Source of the DNA: JAADHG01 sp964418645
Lineage (GTDB): Bacteria > Bacteroidota > Bacteroidia > Flavobacteriales > Flavobacteriaceae
Length of the DNA: 64,000 nucleotides
NCBI GenBank assembly: GCA_964418645.1
Contig: CAYQME010000006.1
Location: 13,297 to 77,296, forward strand
Reading direction: 5' to 3'
Shown here: positions 37,173 through 46,033 of the stretch, in pieces
Numbering within the stretch: position 1 is the first letter of the stretch
Layout of the letters: each line of letters starts with the position of its first letter
Made by a program: the position numbers and the translations under genes
The notes under the pieces: generated by a model
The model's database searches: none
What the model was told of the DNA's origin: nothing
Seen by the model: the letters and a program-made list of their open reading frames with translations, nothing else

Positions 37173-38270
37173 TTATAAACCTAATATTTTTTTAAGATGC
37201 GCTTTATCTATATATGCTCCTGCAAAATCATCAAAAACTTTTTGTGTTGCTTCTATAATATGATTTTTGATAAAAACAGCGCCTTCTTTAGCACCTTGTT
37301 CAGGTGATTTTATACAACATTCCCACTCCATAACCGCCCAAACATCACAACCATATTGCGTTAATTTCGAAAAAATAGATTTAAAATCTATTTGGCCATC
37401 ACCTAAAGAACGGTAACGTCCAGCGCGATCAATCCAATCGTTATAACCACCAAAAGCTCCTTTTTTTCCTGTTGGATTAAATTCTGAATCTTTTACATGA
37501 AAGGCTTTTATAAACTCGTGGTAAAAATCTATATATTCAATATAATCTAATTGTTGCAATACAAAATGTGACGGATCATATAAAAGATTGACACGTTTAT
37601 GATTATTTGTGGCTTTTAAAAAACGTTCAAATGTGTCACCATCATGCAAATCTTCTCCAGGATGAATTTCATAACACACATCTACACCATTTTCATCAAA
37701 TACATTTAAAATGGGCACCCAGCGCTTGGCGAGTTCATTAAAACCCATTTCTACCAATCCTTTTGGTCTTTGTGGCCAAGGATGCCAAGTTGGCCAAAGC
37801 AATGCGCCAGAAAAAGTAGCGTGGGCTTTTAAACCTAAATTCTTACTAGCTATAGCCGCATTTTTAACTTGCTGAATGGCCCATTCTGTTCTGGCTTTTG
37901 GATTGTTTTTTACATTCTTAGGTGCAAAATTATCAAACATTACATCATAAGCTGGATGAACAGCCACCAATTGTCCTTGCAAATGTGTTGACAATTCCGT
38001 AATTTCTAAACCATAGGAATTTATTTTCCCTTTGAGTTCATCACAATACGTTTTACTAGAAGCGGCTTTATCTAAATCGATGAGCTGTGTTTCATTCGTC
38101 GGAATTTGAATGCCTTTATAGCCCAAATCGCTTGCCCATTTACACAATCCGTCAAGGGAATTAAACGGAGCTTTATCATCCATAAATTGGGCTAAAAAAA
38201 CAGCTGGTCCTTTAATTGTTTTCACAAAATATTGCTCTTTAGTTATCAATCTTAATCCAAACGTTGCCAC
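37173..38270 (-). CDS. Sugar phosphate isomerase/epimerase-family TIM-barrel protein
   Basis: A xylose-isomerase-like TIM-barrel protein of 350-365 residues. Motifs include GLCKWASDLGYKGIQIP, ELSTHLQGQLVAVHP, CYEIHPGEDLHDG, NLLYDPSHFVLQ and AFHVKDSEF, with the usual metal ligands (E, D, H, E). The longest frame starts at 38270, but it overlaps the preceding gene by 32 bp and the first 15 residues are unlike the family. The GTG at 38225 (then KTIKGPAVFLAQF) is the likelier start. It probably rearranges the keto-sugar released by the DUF1080 enzyme. Cytoplasmic. Confidence 0.87.
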   Translation of the reverse strand: MATFGLRLITKEQYFVKTIKGPAVFLAQFMDDKAPFNSLDGLCKWASDLGYKGIQIPTNETQLIDLDKAASSKTYCDELKGKINSYGLEITELSTHLQGQLVAVHPAYDVMFDNFAPKNVKNNPKARTEWAIQQVKNAAIASKNLGLKAHATFSGALLWPTWHPWPQRPKGLVEMGFNELAKRWVPILNVFDENGVDVCYEIHPGEDLHDGDTFERFLKATNNHKRVNLLYDPSHFVLQQLDYIEYIDFYHEFIKAFHVKDSEFNPTGKKGAFGGYNDWIDRAGRYRSLGDGQIDFKSIFSKLTQYGCDVWAVMEWECCIKSPEQGAKEGAVFIKNHIIEATQKVFDDFAGAYIDKAHLKKILGL

Positions 38271-39378
38271 TTTGATGTGATTCTACTACACGTTCTATAA
38301 AGTTCATTCCTCTTACACCATCTGTCATTACAGGAAATTCTCCATGATTATAGTGTTCTTTTTTAATAGCTTTCGCCACTCCTTTGTATATGTTTCCCAT
38401 AGAATCAAAAATGCCTTCTGGATGTCCTGGGGGCAATTTTGTTCCATCTAATGATAGGTTGCTATTATAAAGATGTCCTGGTTTTAAAACTCTTAACGGC
38501 TCACCATCTTCTAAAAGATATAAGTAATTAGGATTCTCTTGTTTCCATTTTAATCCAGCTTTATCTCCATAAATTTGTACTGAAAAATTATTTTCTTCAC
38601 CTGTTGCAATTTGACTTGTTCTAATTAAACCTTTTACATTGTTAGTGCAACGTAGCAATACTGTCCCATCCACATCCATTTTGTTATCACTATAAACATA
38701 ATTTAAATCAGCCAATACTTGTTCGACCTTGAGCTGCGAAACATATTCAATCATATCAAAAGCATGTGTTCCAATATCACCAATACAACAACTTATTCCT
38801 CCCTTTTCAGGGTCTAATCGCCAGGTATTGGCACGTTTCTCTTCATCGTGAATAATCGGATTTATCCATCCTTGATAATACTGTATGTCTATTTTTTGAA
38901 CTTTTCCAATATCCCCATTAGCAATCATTTCCCGCATTTGACGAATCATAGGATATCCTGTATAAGTATAAGTAACAGCAAAAATTGCATTTGATTTTTG
39001 AAGCGTGCGTTTTAATATTTTAGCCTCTTTAAAACTTGTTGTCATTGGCTTTTCGCATATGACGTTAAAACCATTTTCCAATAGTTTTTTTGCCATAGGG
39101 AAGTGAAGAAAGTTAGGCGTAAGAATAGACACTACCTGCATACGTTCTTCTTCAGGAAGCTTTAACTCTTCTTCAACCAAAGTGTCGAAATCGATATAAA
39201 CTCTATTTGTTGGTAACCCAATCTTTTCTACAAACCCAATATTTTCTTCCCAAATGGGATTGAAAACTCCTCCAACAATTTGAAATTGATCATACATTGA
39301 TGAAGCTACTCTATGTAAAACGCCGATTAGCGAATCACCGCCACCACCTAATACACCTAATCTAATTTTTGTACTCAT
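38239..39378 (-). CDS. Gfo/Idh/MocA-family oxidoreductase
   Basis: A 379-residue NAD(P)-dependent sugar dehydrogenase-like protein. The N-terminal nucleotide-binding domain starts IRLGVLGGGGDSLIG and has ILTPNFLHFPMAKKLLENG and VICEKPMTTS, the EKP motif being the catalytic lysine signature. The C-terminal domain includes GGISCCIGDIGTHAFDMIEYV. In 3-keto-glycoside gene sets, members reduce or oxidise the keto-sugar product. It lies 18 bp after the MFS gene, within one operon. Cytoplasmic, without the Tat signal present in the paralogue at 46034. Confidence 0.9.
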   Translation of the reverse strand: MSTKIRLGVLGGGGDSLIGVLHRVASSMYDQFQIVGGVFNPIWEENIGFVEKIGLPTNRVYIDFDTLVEEELKLPEEERMQVVSILTPNFLHFPMAKKLLENGFNVICEKPMTTSFKEAKILKRTLQKSNAIFAVTYTYTGYPMIRQMREMIANGDIGKVQKIDIQYYQGWINPIIHDEEKRANTWRLDPEKGGISCCIGDIGTHAFDMIEYVSQLKVEQVLADLNYVYSDNKMDVDGTVLLRCTNNVKGLIRTSQIATGEENNFSVQIYGDKAGLKWKQENPNYLYLLEDGEPLRVLKPGHLYNSNLSLDGTKLPPGHPEGIFDSMGNIYKGVAKAIKKEHYNHGEFPVMTDGVRGMNFIERVVESHQSGNVWIKIDN

Positions 39379-39396
39379 ATATAACTGTATTTCACA

Positions 39397-40629
39397 TTAA
39401 GCGTCTATATATTCTACTTTTTCATTTTTGAAAAAAACCGCAAATAGTATAAACACTAATGCTGCAAAACCAGCCGGATAGAGCCAAATGTTTTCCCAAT
39501 TATGTATGCCTTCAGCATTTAAATACATGTCTGAAGTTTTTCCAGCTACCCAAAATCCAATCAACATCCCAACTCCATAAGTAGCTAAGGTAATTAATCC
39601 TTGTGCTGCGCTTTTAATTTTCTCTCCTGCTTTTGAATCTGTATATATTTGACCAGAAACAAAGAAAAAATCATAACAAACGCCATGCAATGCAATTCCT
39701 ATTAATAACATAAAGGTAAGCTCACCAGAATTTCCATAAGCAAACAACAAATATCTTACTGCCCAGGCCAACATTCCAGCTAACAAGGTTTTTTTAAATC
39801 CAAATTTTTTAAAGAACAATGGTAATAAAAGCATGAACAATACCTCTGAAATTTGACCAATCGTCATTTTCCCCGTGGGATTCACGACCCCAATCTCAGT
39901 AAGAAACGGATTTGCATTTTGATAATAAAATGCCAAGGGAATACAAATTAAAATAGATGAAATAAAGAAAATCAAGAAGTTTTTATTAGAAAGCAATTTA
40001 AGGGCTTCCAGTCCTAATATATCTGAAATTTTTACTTTTTCATCTTTACTGACTTTAGGAGGCGTTTTGGGGAGTGTAAAACTAAATAATCCTAATATTG
40101 CAGAAGCAATAGCGGTCATTAAAAAGGTGTTTTGCAGAAATCCTTTTTCTATTCCTTCAACCGAATCCCAATGGAATAGATAACTAATTCCTAAACCTGC
40201 GACAATCCATCCAATAGTTCCCCAGACACGAATAAATGAAAACTCTTTTGCTGGATCTTTCATTTGATTAAACGATACAGAATTCACTAAAGCCAAAGTT
40301 GGCATATAGGCAATCATATAACCTAAAACATAAGGGTAAAATACATTAAAGTCTGACACCTGAGACATTTGATACATTAAGATGGCTCCTATAAGATGCA
40401 ATACGCCTAAAATCTTTTCAGCATTAAAATATCGGTCAGCAATTAATCCAATGATGAAAGGGGCAATAATTGCTCCCCAGGATTGCGTTGAAAAAGCCAT
40501 CCCAGTTTCGGCTCCACTCGCATTTAAATTGCTACCCAAAAAAGTGCCTAATGTAACAAACCAACCACCCCAAATAAAAAATTCGAGAAACATCATTAAC
40601 GACAATTGAAGTTTTGTTTTAGTTTTCAT
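39397..40629 (-). CDS. NupG-like MFS permease (nucleoside/sugar:H+ symporter family)
   Basis: A 410-residue protein with about 12 transmembrane helices, starting KLQLSLMMFLEFFIWGGWFVTLGTFL. The motifs GAIIAPFIIGLIADRYFNAEKI, SFIRVWGTIGWIVAGL and HGVCYDFFFVSGQIYTD characterise the nucleoside:proton symporter branch of MFS. In Bacteroidota this branch is frequent beside Gfo/Idh/MocA and isomerase genes and probably carries sugars or sugar derivatives rather than nucleosides. Here it likely imports the keto-sugar or glycoside product. It lies 7 bp after the upstream TIM-barrel gene. Confidence 0.88.
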   Translation of the reverse strand: MKTKTKLQLSLMMFLEFFIWGGWFVTLGTFLGSNLNASGAETGMAFSTQSWGAIIAPFIIGLIADRYFNAEKILGVLHLIGAILMYQMSQVSDFNVFYPYVLGYMIAYMPTLALVNSVSFNQMKDPAKEFSFIRVWGTIGWIVAGLGISYLFHWDSVEGIEKGFLQNTFLMTAIASAILGLFSFTLPKTPPKVSKDEKVKISDILGLEALKLLSNKNFLIFFISSILICIPLAFYYQNANPFLTEIGVVNPTGKMTIGQISEVLFMLLLPLFFKKFGFKKTLLAGMLAWAVRYLLFAYGNSGELTFMLLIGIALHGVCYDFFFVSGQIYTDSKAGEKIKSAAQGLITLATYGVGMLIGFWVAGKTSDMYLNAEGIHNWENIWLYPAGFAALVFILFAVFFKNEKVEYIDA

Positions 40630-40636
40630 TTGTTAG

Positions 40637-41638
40637 TTAGTTTAATTGTTGGGATGCCTTAAATAACAAGTTTTTGGTAGCCATAATTCCTTCTTTTTCG
40701 CTTAAATTATTTCCTTCATATTCAACACCTATATAACCCGTATAACTAGCATCTTTTACAATTTGTAGCATTTTTACATAATTAATTTTAGGTTGATTTC
40801 CGTCCTTATCAAAATCGTAACTTTTAGCACTTACAGCCTTCGCAAATGGTATCATTTCTTGTACTCCTTTGTAAATATCGTATGCCTTAGTACAATTTAC
40901 ATCATTTATAGATCCATAATCCTTTGTTTGGCAAAAATTACCAAAATCAGGCAAGGTGCCACAATTATCCATATTCACATTTTTAATTACATTAGTAAGT
41001 AAAAGACCATTAGAAGAAAAGCCGCCATGATTTTCAACAATTACATTTATATTTTTTGGTTTAGCGTATTCTGCCAATTGTTTTAAACTCATAATTGACT
41101 TTTTAGACCAAATATCCACATCATCACTTCCTTTTAAATTTACACGTACAGTATAACAGCCCAAAAACACTCCGGCATCAATCCATTTTTTATGATGTTC
41201 TACAGCCAGATTTCTTTCCGTCTCATCTGCTGCTGCTAAGTTACCTTCATTATCAATCATAATATTGATATTTTTTACACCATATTTTTCACTTTTCATT
41301 TTCAAAGTATCCAATAGATTTTGCATGGCAATTATTGGATTAGAATCCTTTTTCAATTCATTGGTATATAATTGACTTACATATTCAACAGCATCAAAAC
41401 CGTATTCCTTTGCTTTTTGAGCAAAGTCTAAGGGACTTATATTCCCATTTTTAATGGCTTTATGAATGGACCATTGTGCTAAAGACAACTTGAAAAATGG
41501 CGCCTCTTTTTGAACTGATTCTTCCTGTTCTGCCATTTTTTCTTTTTTCTCTTCATTAGATTTACAAGATGAAAACCCTATTATAGAAAACATTACTACT
41601 AAAATCACAGATTTACTTACTAAATAATTGTGTTTCAT
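40637..41638 (-). CDS. Exported TIM-barrel sugar isomerase/epimerase-like lipoprotein
   Basis: A 333-residue protein with lipoprotein signal (SVILVVMFSIIGFSSCKSN). The remainder is a xylose-isomerase-like barrel: LSLAQWSIHKAIKNGNISPL, GFDAVEYVSQLY, INVIVENHGGFSSN, TLPDFGNFCQ, AVSAKSYDFDKDG and GYIGVEYEGNNLSEKEGI. It belongs to the hydroxypyruvate-isomerase/sugar-phosphate-isomerase superfamily but is predicted outside the cytoplasm, so its substrate is presumably an unphosphorylated sugar. It is the first gene of the minus operon after the AraC gene, with a 129-bp gap that may hold the promoter. Confidence 0.87.
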   Translation of the reverse strand: MKHNYLVSKSVILVVMFSIIGFSSCKSNEEKKEKMAEQEESVQKEAPFFKLSLAQWSIHKAIKNGNISPLDFAQKAKEYGFDAVEYVSQLYTNELKKDSNPIIAMQNLLDTLKMKSEKYGVKNINIMIDNEGNLAAADETERNLAVEHHKKWIDAGVFLGCYTVRVNLKGSDDVDIWSKKSIMSLKQLAEYAKPKNINVIVENHGGFSSNGLLLTNVIKNVNMDNCGTLPDFGNFCQTKDYGSINDVNCTKAYDIYKGVQEMIPFAKAVSAKSYDFDKDGNQPKINYVKMLQIVKDASYTGYIGVEYEGNNLSEKEGIMATKNLLFKASQQLN

Positions 41639-41767
41639 CTTATTAAGATTTGATATGAATTATATTGTGAAAATAAATAAACAAAAATCGAATCTTGTTT
41701 ATTTTTATTCACTGAAAAAATTTGAACATAAAAAGAAATTAAAATATTAGTAACATAATTTATCCGG

Positions 41768-42817
41768 TTATGAAAACACCATATTCTTTTGTCTATACTC
41801 TAGAGGTGTACATTTTTCATGTTTTTTAAATACCGTAGAAAAATATTGGCTTGTAGAGAAGCCACAACTAAAAGCCACTTCAGCAACACTTAAATGTTCA
41901 TTATCTTTTAATATGGTTTTCGATAATTCTAACCTTTTCATCATTAAATAGCGCATAGGTGTGAGATTAGTTAATCGTTTGCAATGATGGGTAAATCGCG
42001 TTAAACCAACTCCTGCAGATTGCGCCATTTTTTCTATAGTCCATGCCTCAGAAATATTTTTTTCTAATTCCTTTAAAAATAATTTAACACTGCGAGAACT
42101 ATCTGTAAGTTGTTCATTAAGTTCTACCTTTTCTTCATTTAATAAATCCAGTAATAAGATTAAAAGATAATTAACTAGCAATCTAATATTAGAAGAATTA
42201 CTCCCGTTATTATCAGAATCTACAGCTTTCCCAATACGTTGAAAACAGTCACGAATGCGCTTATCTGCTTTCCAAAGTACTTTTTCGTTTTGCCTTAATA
42301 TAGTTGTAAGCCTATCCAGATCTTTTGAAGCTAAAATAATCCAATCTGGCCACACCCAATTTTGGTGTGGCCGTCTCACATTTAAATCTAAAATTACCCA
42401 ATAAAATTTACCTATCCCAATATTTGGATTACCAACTTTATGGGCTTCCCAAGGTCGTGTAATGGTTAAACAATTTGGAAATAATTCCATCTCTGCATTT
42501 TCTTGCGAATATGGCATAGAACCCGATTCTAAAAAATGAATTTCAATACCTTCATTTCTATGCCAATCTAAACCCCAGTCTTGTTGCTCATTAGCATCCC
42601 AGTATCCTACGCTATTTAGCCCAATAGTATCATCTGTTAAACGATCTCCAGGATAGGTGTATCTTGCCAGAGCTTTAAACTTTAATTTCTTTCTTTTTAC
42701 AGCATCGACTAAAGGTAAACAAGTATCGGCGTGATAGACAATTCCGCCTGCTTCAAAGGGTGTAATTTTTTGTATATTTATCTTCACTGAAATAAATTGA
42801 ACATTAATGCAATGCAA
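41768..42817 (-). CDS. AraC-family transcriptional regulator
   Basis: A 349-residue regulator. The N-terminal half is a cupin-type sensor domain (EGIEIHFLESGSMPYSQEN, FPNCLTITRPWEAHKVG). The C-terminal about 100 residues form the AraC double helix-turn-helix: WTIEKMAQSAGVGLTRFTHHCKRLTNLTPMRYL and LSVAEVAFSCGFSTSQYFSTVFKKHEKCTPLEYR. It sits between the two mirrored gene sets, co-oriented with the minus set and divergent from the plus set (79 bp from that start), so it probably controls both. The effector is likely a glycoside or keto-sugar, by inference. Confidence 0.92.
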   Translation of the reverse strand: MHCINVQFISVKINIQKITPFEAGGIVYHADTCLPLVDAVKRKKLKFKALARYTYPGDRLTDDTIGLNSVGYWDANEQQDWGLDWHRNEGIEIHFLESGSMPYSQENAEMELFPNCLTITRPWEAHKVGNPNIGIGKFYWVILDLNVRRPHQNWVWPDWIILASKDLDRLTTILRQNEKVLWKADKRIRDCFQRIGKAVDSDNNGSNSSNIRLLVNYLLILLLDLLNEEKVELNEQLTDSSRSVKLFLKELEKNISEAWTIEKMAQSAGVGLTRFTHHCKRLTNLTPMRYLMMKRLELSKTILKDNEHLSVAEVAFSCGFSTSQYFSTVFKKHEKCTPLEYRQKNMVFS

Positions 42818-42896
42818 ATTAATTAATTTGGCGAGAAATGTATAATTATTCTGTACATTTATTCATCTTATAATTTTTATCAAAACAAAAATAATA

Positions 42897-44615
42897 ATGA
42901 GTTCTAATAATTTAAATTCTATCGAAAAAGAATACGATGCTATTGTTGTAGGGACTGGAATCTCTGGTGGATGGGCAGCTAAAGAACTTTGCGAAAACGG
43001 ATTAAAAACTCTTGTTCTTGAGCGAGGAAGAATGGTTAAACACGGAGAGTATCCTACCGCGACTCTTGATCCTTGGGATTTACCAAATGGAGGAGTTACT
43101 TCAAGAGAAACTAGAGAACATAAACCAAAACAGCATCGTACAGGTTATGTTACAGCAGAAGCACATCAACATTTTTTTGTAGATGATTTAAAACACCCCT
43201 ATAATGAAGATCGTCGCTTCGATTGGATTAGAGGTTACCACGTGGGTGGACGCTCTTTAACATGGGGCAGACAAAGTTATCGGTTAAGTGATATTGATTT
43301 CGAGGCCAATAAAAAAGAAGGTATTGCCGTTGACTGGCCAGTACGTTATAAAGATATTGCTCCTTGGTACGACCATGTGGAAGAGTTTATTGGTGTAAGT
43401 GGAGAGAATCTGGGATTACCACAATTACCTGACGGAAAGTTTTTGAAACCAATGAATCTTAATTGTGTAGAAGAGCACCTAAAAAATTCTATTTCAGAAA
43501 ATTTTGAGGATAGAGTACTTACCATCGGACGAACAGCACATATAACAGAAGGAACTAAACAAGGAATGGGCAGAACTGCATGCCAATATAGAGATAGATG
43601 TATGCGAGGTTGTCCATTCGGAGCGTATTTTAGTAGTAACTCATCTACATTACCAACAGCAGAAGCAACAGGAAATATGACCTTAAGACCTAATTCTATC
43701 GTTCATCAGGTTATATATGATGAAAAACTGGGCAAGGCTACTGGCGTAAAAGTAATTGATACTGAATCGAAAGAGGTTTTTGAATATAAAGCCAAAGTAA
43801 TTTTCTTATGCGCTTCAGCCATGGCATCTGCGTCCATTTTATTGCAATCCAAATCAGAAAGATTCCCGAATGGATTAGGCAATGATAGTGGAGAACTTGG
43901 GCACAACATTATGGACCACCACTTTCAAGTTGGTGCCATTGGTACCGCTGAAGGATTCGATGATAAATATACTAAAGGACGAAGAGCTAATGGTGTTTAT
44001 ATACCAAGATTTAGAAACTTAGGAGAAAATACTGACCAAAAAGACTTTTTGAGAGGTTATGGTTATCAAGGTGGTGCAGGAAGAGGCAGTACTTCAGAAT
44101 TAGTTGCCGAACTTAAATATGGTCCGGAATTAAAAGAAGAGATCCTAAAACCTGGTCAATGGCGTGTTAATTTATTAGCTTTTGGGGAAACTCTTCCAGA
44201 TCATAGCAACAGAATGTATCTCGATTATGACAAAAAAGATGAGTGGGGTTTACCAACCATTACTTTTGATGCTGATTTTGGTGAAAATGAATTAGCGATG
44301 CGTAAAGACATGAAAGAACAGGCAATTAAAATGTTAGAATCTGCAGGAATTAAAGATATTCAAGGATACGATAGGATTAATGGTAGAGCTATGGGATTAG
44401 GCATTCATGAAATGGGAACAGCCAGAATGGGAAGAGATCCTAAAACTTCTGTTTTAAATGGTCACAATCAAATACATGCTTGTAAAAATGTTTATGTTAC
44501 AGATGGTGCTTTTATGACGTCTTCTGCTTGTCATAATCCATCTTTGGGTTATATGGCATTTACTGCAAGAGCAGCTAATCACGCTGCGAAAGAATTAAAC
44601 AAATCGAAATCTTAA
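42897..44615 (+). CDS. GMC-family FAD oxidoreductase, probable glycoside 3-dehydrogenase (second copy)
   Basis: A 572-residue paralogue of the gene at 35418. FAD motif YDAIVVGTGISGGWAAKELCE; then GGRSLTWGRQSYRLS; C-terminal IHEMGTARMGRDP with the active-site histidine, NVYVTDGAFM and CHNPSLGYMAF with the conserved asparagine. A cysteine loop CQYRDRCMRGC occupies the same region as in the first copy, with different spacing. It is followed 10 bp later by its small partner. Clear sequence divergence suggests different substrate ranges rather than a recent duplication. Confidence 0.88.
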   Translation: MSSNNLNSIEKEYDAIVVGTGISGGWAAKELCENGLKTLVLERGRMVKHGEYPTATLDPWDLPNGGVTSRETREHKPKQHRTGYVTAEAHQHFFVDDLKHPYNEDRRFDWIRGYHVGGRSLTWGRQSYRLSDIDFEANKKEGIAVDWPVRYKDIAPWYDHVEEFIGVSGENLGLPQLPDGKFLKPMNLNCVEEHLKNSISENFEDRVLTIGRTAHITEGTKQGMGRTACQYRDRCMRGCPFGAYFSSNSSTLPTAEATGNMTLRPNSIVHQVIYDEKLGKATGVKVIDTESKEVFEYKAKVIFLCASAMASASILLQSKSERFPNGLGNDSGELGHNIMDHHFQVGAIGTAEGFDDKYTKGRRANGVYIPRFRNLGENTDQKDFLRGYGYQGGAGRGSTSELVAELKYGPELKEEILKPGQWRVNLLAFGETLPDHSNRMYLDYDKKDEWGLPTITFDADFGENELAMRKDMKEQAIKMLESAGIKDIQGYDRINGRAMGLGIHEMGTARMGRDPKTSVLNGHNQIHACKNVYVTDGAFMTSSACHNPSLGYMAFTARAANHAAKELNKSKS

Positions 44616-44625
44616 ATATTACATC

Positions 44626-45204
44626 ATGAAAAGAAGAGAAGTATTAAAAAAGATTGGCCTTACAACTGGATTCATTTTAGCATCACCATCAATTGTTAGT
44701 TTATTACAAAGTTGTACCAGTGATTCTGATAAATGGGTTCCTCAATTTTTTTCTGAAGAACAAGGAATTATTTTAAAAAATATTGTTGATGTATTTTTGC
44801 CTAAAACTGATATTCCTTCGGCAACAGAAGTTAATGTGCCACAGTTTATGGATACTTATATAAATGAAGTAATGGGCATTAAAGATCAAGATAGAATAAA
44901 AGGGGCCTTTGATAAATTGGTAACATTAATTAAAGACGATTATAATAAAAATCTTAATAAGATAACTGAAGAGAACTATAAAAATCTTCTGGATAATCAA
45001 ATGTTTTTGAATCAGCTTCCAACCCCAGAAACGGATCCTATGACTATTTCTGAATTATTAAACAACTTGAAATGGATGACGATTAATGCCTATAAAATAA
45101 GTGAAACTGTTGGTGAAACAATATTGGCCTATGATCCTTATCCATCTGCTTATTATTGCGGTGACTTAAACGAATTAACTGGTGGAAAAGCTTGGTCTTT
45201 ATAA
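44626..45204 (+). CDS. Gluconate 2-dehydrogenase subunit 3-family protein (second copy)
   Basis: A 192-residue protein, shorter than the copy at 34710. It begins KRREVLKKIGLTTGFILASP with an RR pair resembling a Tat signal, and has a cysteine in LLQSCTSD that may be lipidated. The family core is visible in FFSEEQGIILKNIVDVFLPKTDIPSATEVNVPQFMD and TISELLNNLKWMTINAYKISETVG. It is the probable partner of the GMC oxidoreductase encoded directly upstream. The two pairs allow a side-by-side comparison of partner specificity. Confidence 0.87.
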   Translation: MKRREVLKKIGLTTGFILASPSIVSLLQSCTSDSDKWVPQFFSEEQGIILKNIVDVFLPKTDIPSATEVNVPQFMDTYINEVMGIKDQDRIKGAFDKLVTLIKDDYNKNLNKITEENYKNLLDNQMFLNQLPTPETDPMTISELLNNLKWMTINAYKISETVGETILAYDPYPSAYYCGDLNELTGGKAWSL

Positions 45205-45231
45205 TTTTTTCAATTAGATAGGTTTATTAAG

Positions 45232-46011
45232 ATGAAATATTTGTTTAAAATAATGATCTTATTTATATGTATAGCACCATTAACTAGTTGTAAAGAAAAA
45301 AAAACCAAAACTACAAAAGAATGGATTCAACTATTTAATGGAGAAAATTTAGATAATTGGATTGTAAAAATTAAAGGCTATCCCCTAGGAGAGAATGTTC
45401 ATAATACTTTTATTGTTGATAATGGAACATTAAAAGTATCTTATGATGATTATGATAATTTTGATGCATTATATGGCCATATCTTTTACAAGGAGTATTT
45501 TTCTAATTATATTTTAAAATTGCAATATCGATTTATAGGAGAACAAGCTAAAGGCGCACAAGAATGGGCAAAAAAAAACAATGGTATTATGATTCATTCG
45601 CAGTCACCTGAAAGCATGAATTTGAATCAAGAATTTCCTGTCTCCCTTGAAGTTCAGCTCCTAGGAGGATTAAATAAAAATACTGAACGTCCTACAGGGA
45701 ATTTATGTACACCAGGGATGCATATTACAATGAATCATAAAATAATAACGGAACACTGTATACCTTCTTCGTCACCAACTTTTTATGGTGAAGAATGGAT
45801 TAATGTAGAAGTTGAAGTTCATCACGACTCCCTCATTAAACATATAATAAATGGCAAAGAAGTAATTTCATACTCTAAACCTATATTTGGTGGTGAGTAT
45901 AATACAAATTTTAAAGAAGGAGAACCTGTTAAGGGTGGATATATTTCATTGCAGAGTGAAAGTCATCCCGTTGAATTTCGAAATATTGAATTGTTAGAAT
46001 TAGACTATTGA
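45232..46011 (+). CDS. DUF1080 / 3-keto-disaccharide hydrolase-family lipoprotein (second copy)
   Basis: A 259-residue lipoprotein (ILFICIAPLTSCKEKK). The DUF1080 domain shows WIQLFNGENLDNWIVKIKG, NNGIMIHSQSPESM, VQLLGGLN, WINVEVEVHHDSLIKHIING and GYISLQSESHPVEFRNIELLEL. It would cleave 3-keto-glycosides in the periplasm after oxidation by the GMC enzyme. It differs from the first copy in the substrate-loop region (NRERP-type insert around TERPTGNLCTPGMH) and ends in TGA. Spacing to neighbours is 27 and 22 bp, so co-transcription is likely. Confidence 0.9.
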   Translation: MKYLFKIMILFICIAPLTSCKEKKTKTTKEWIQLFNGENLDNWIVKIKGYPLGENVHNTFIVDNGTLKVSYDDYDNFDALYGHIFYKEYFSNYILKLQYRFIGEQAKGAQEWAKKNNGIMIHSQSPESMNLNQEFPVSLEVQLLGGLNKNTERPTGNLCTPGMHITMNHKIITEHCIPSSSPTFYGEEWINVEVEVHHDSLIKHIINGKEVISYSKPIFGGEYNTNFKEGEPVKGGYISLQSESHPVEFRNIELLELDY

Positions 46012-46033
46012 TTAAATAAAAAATCATAAAGTT

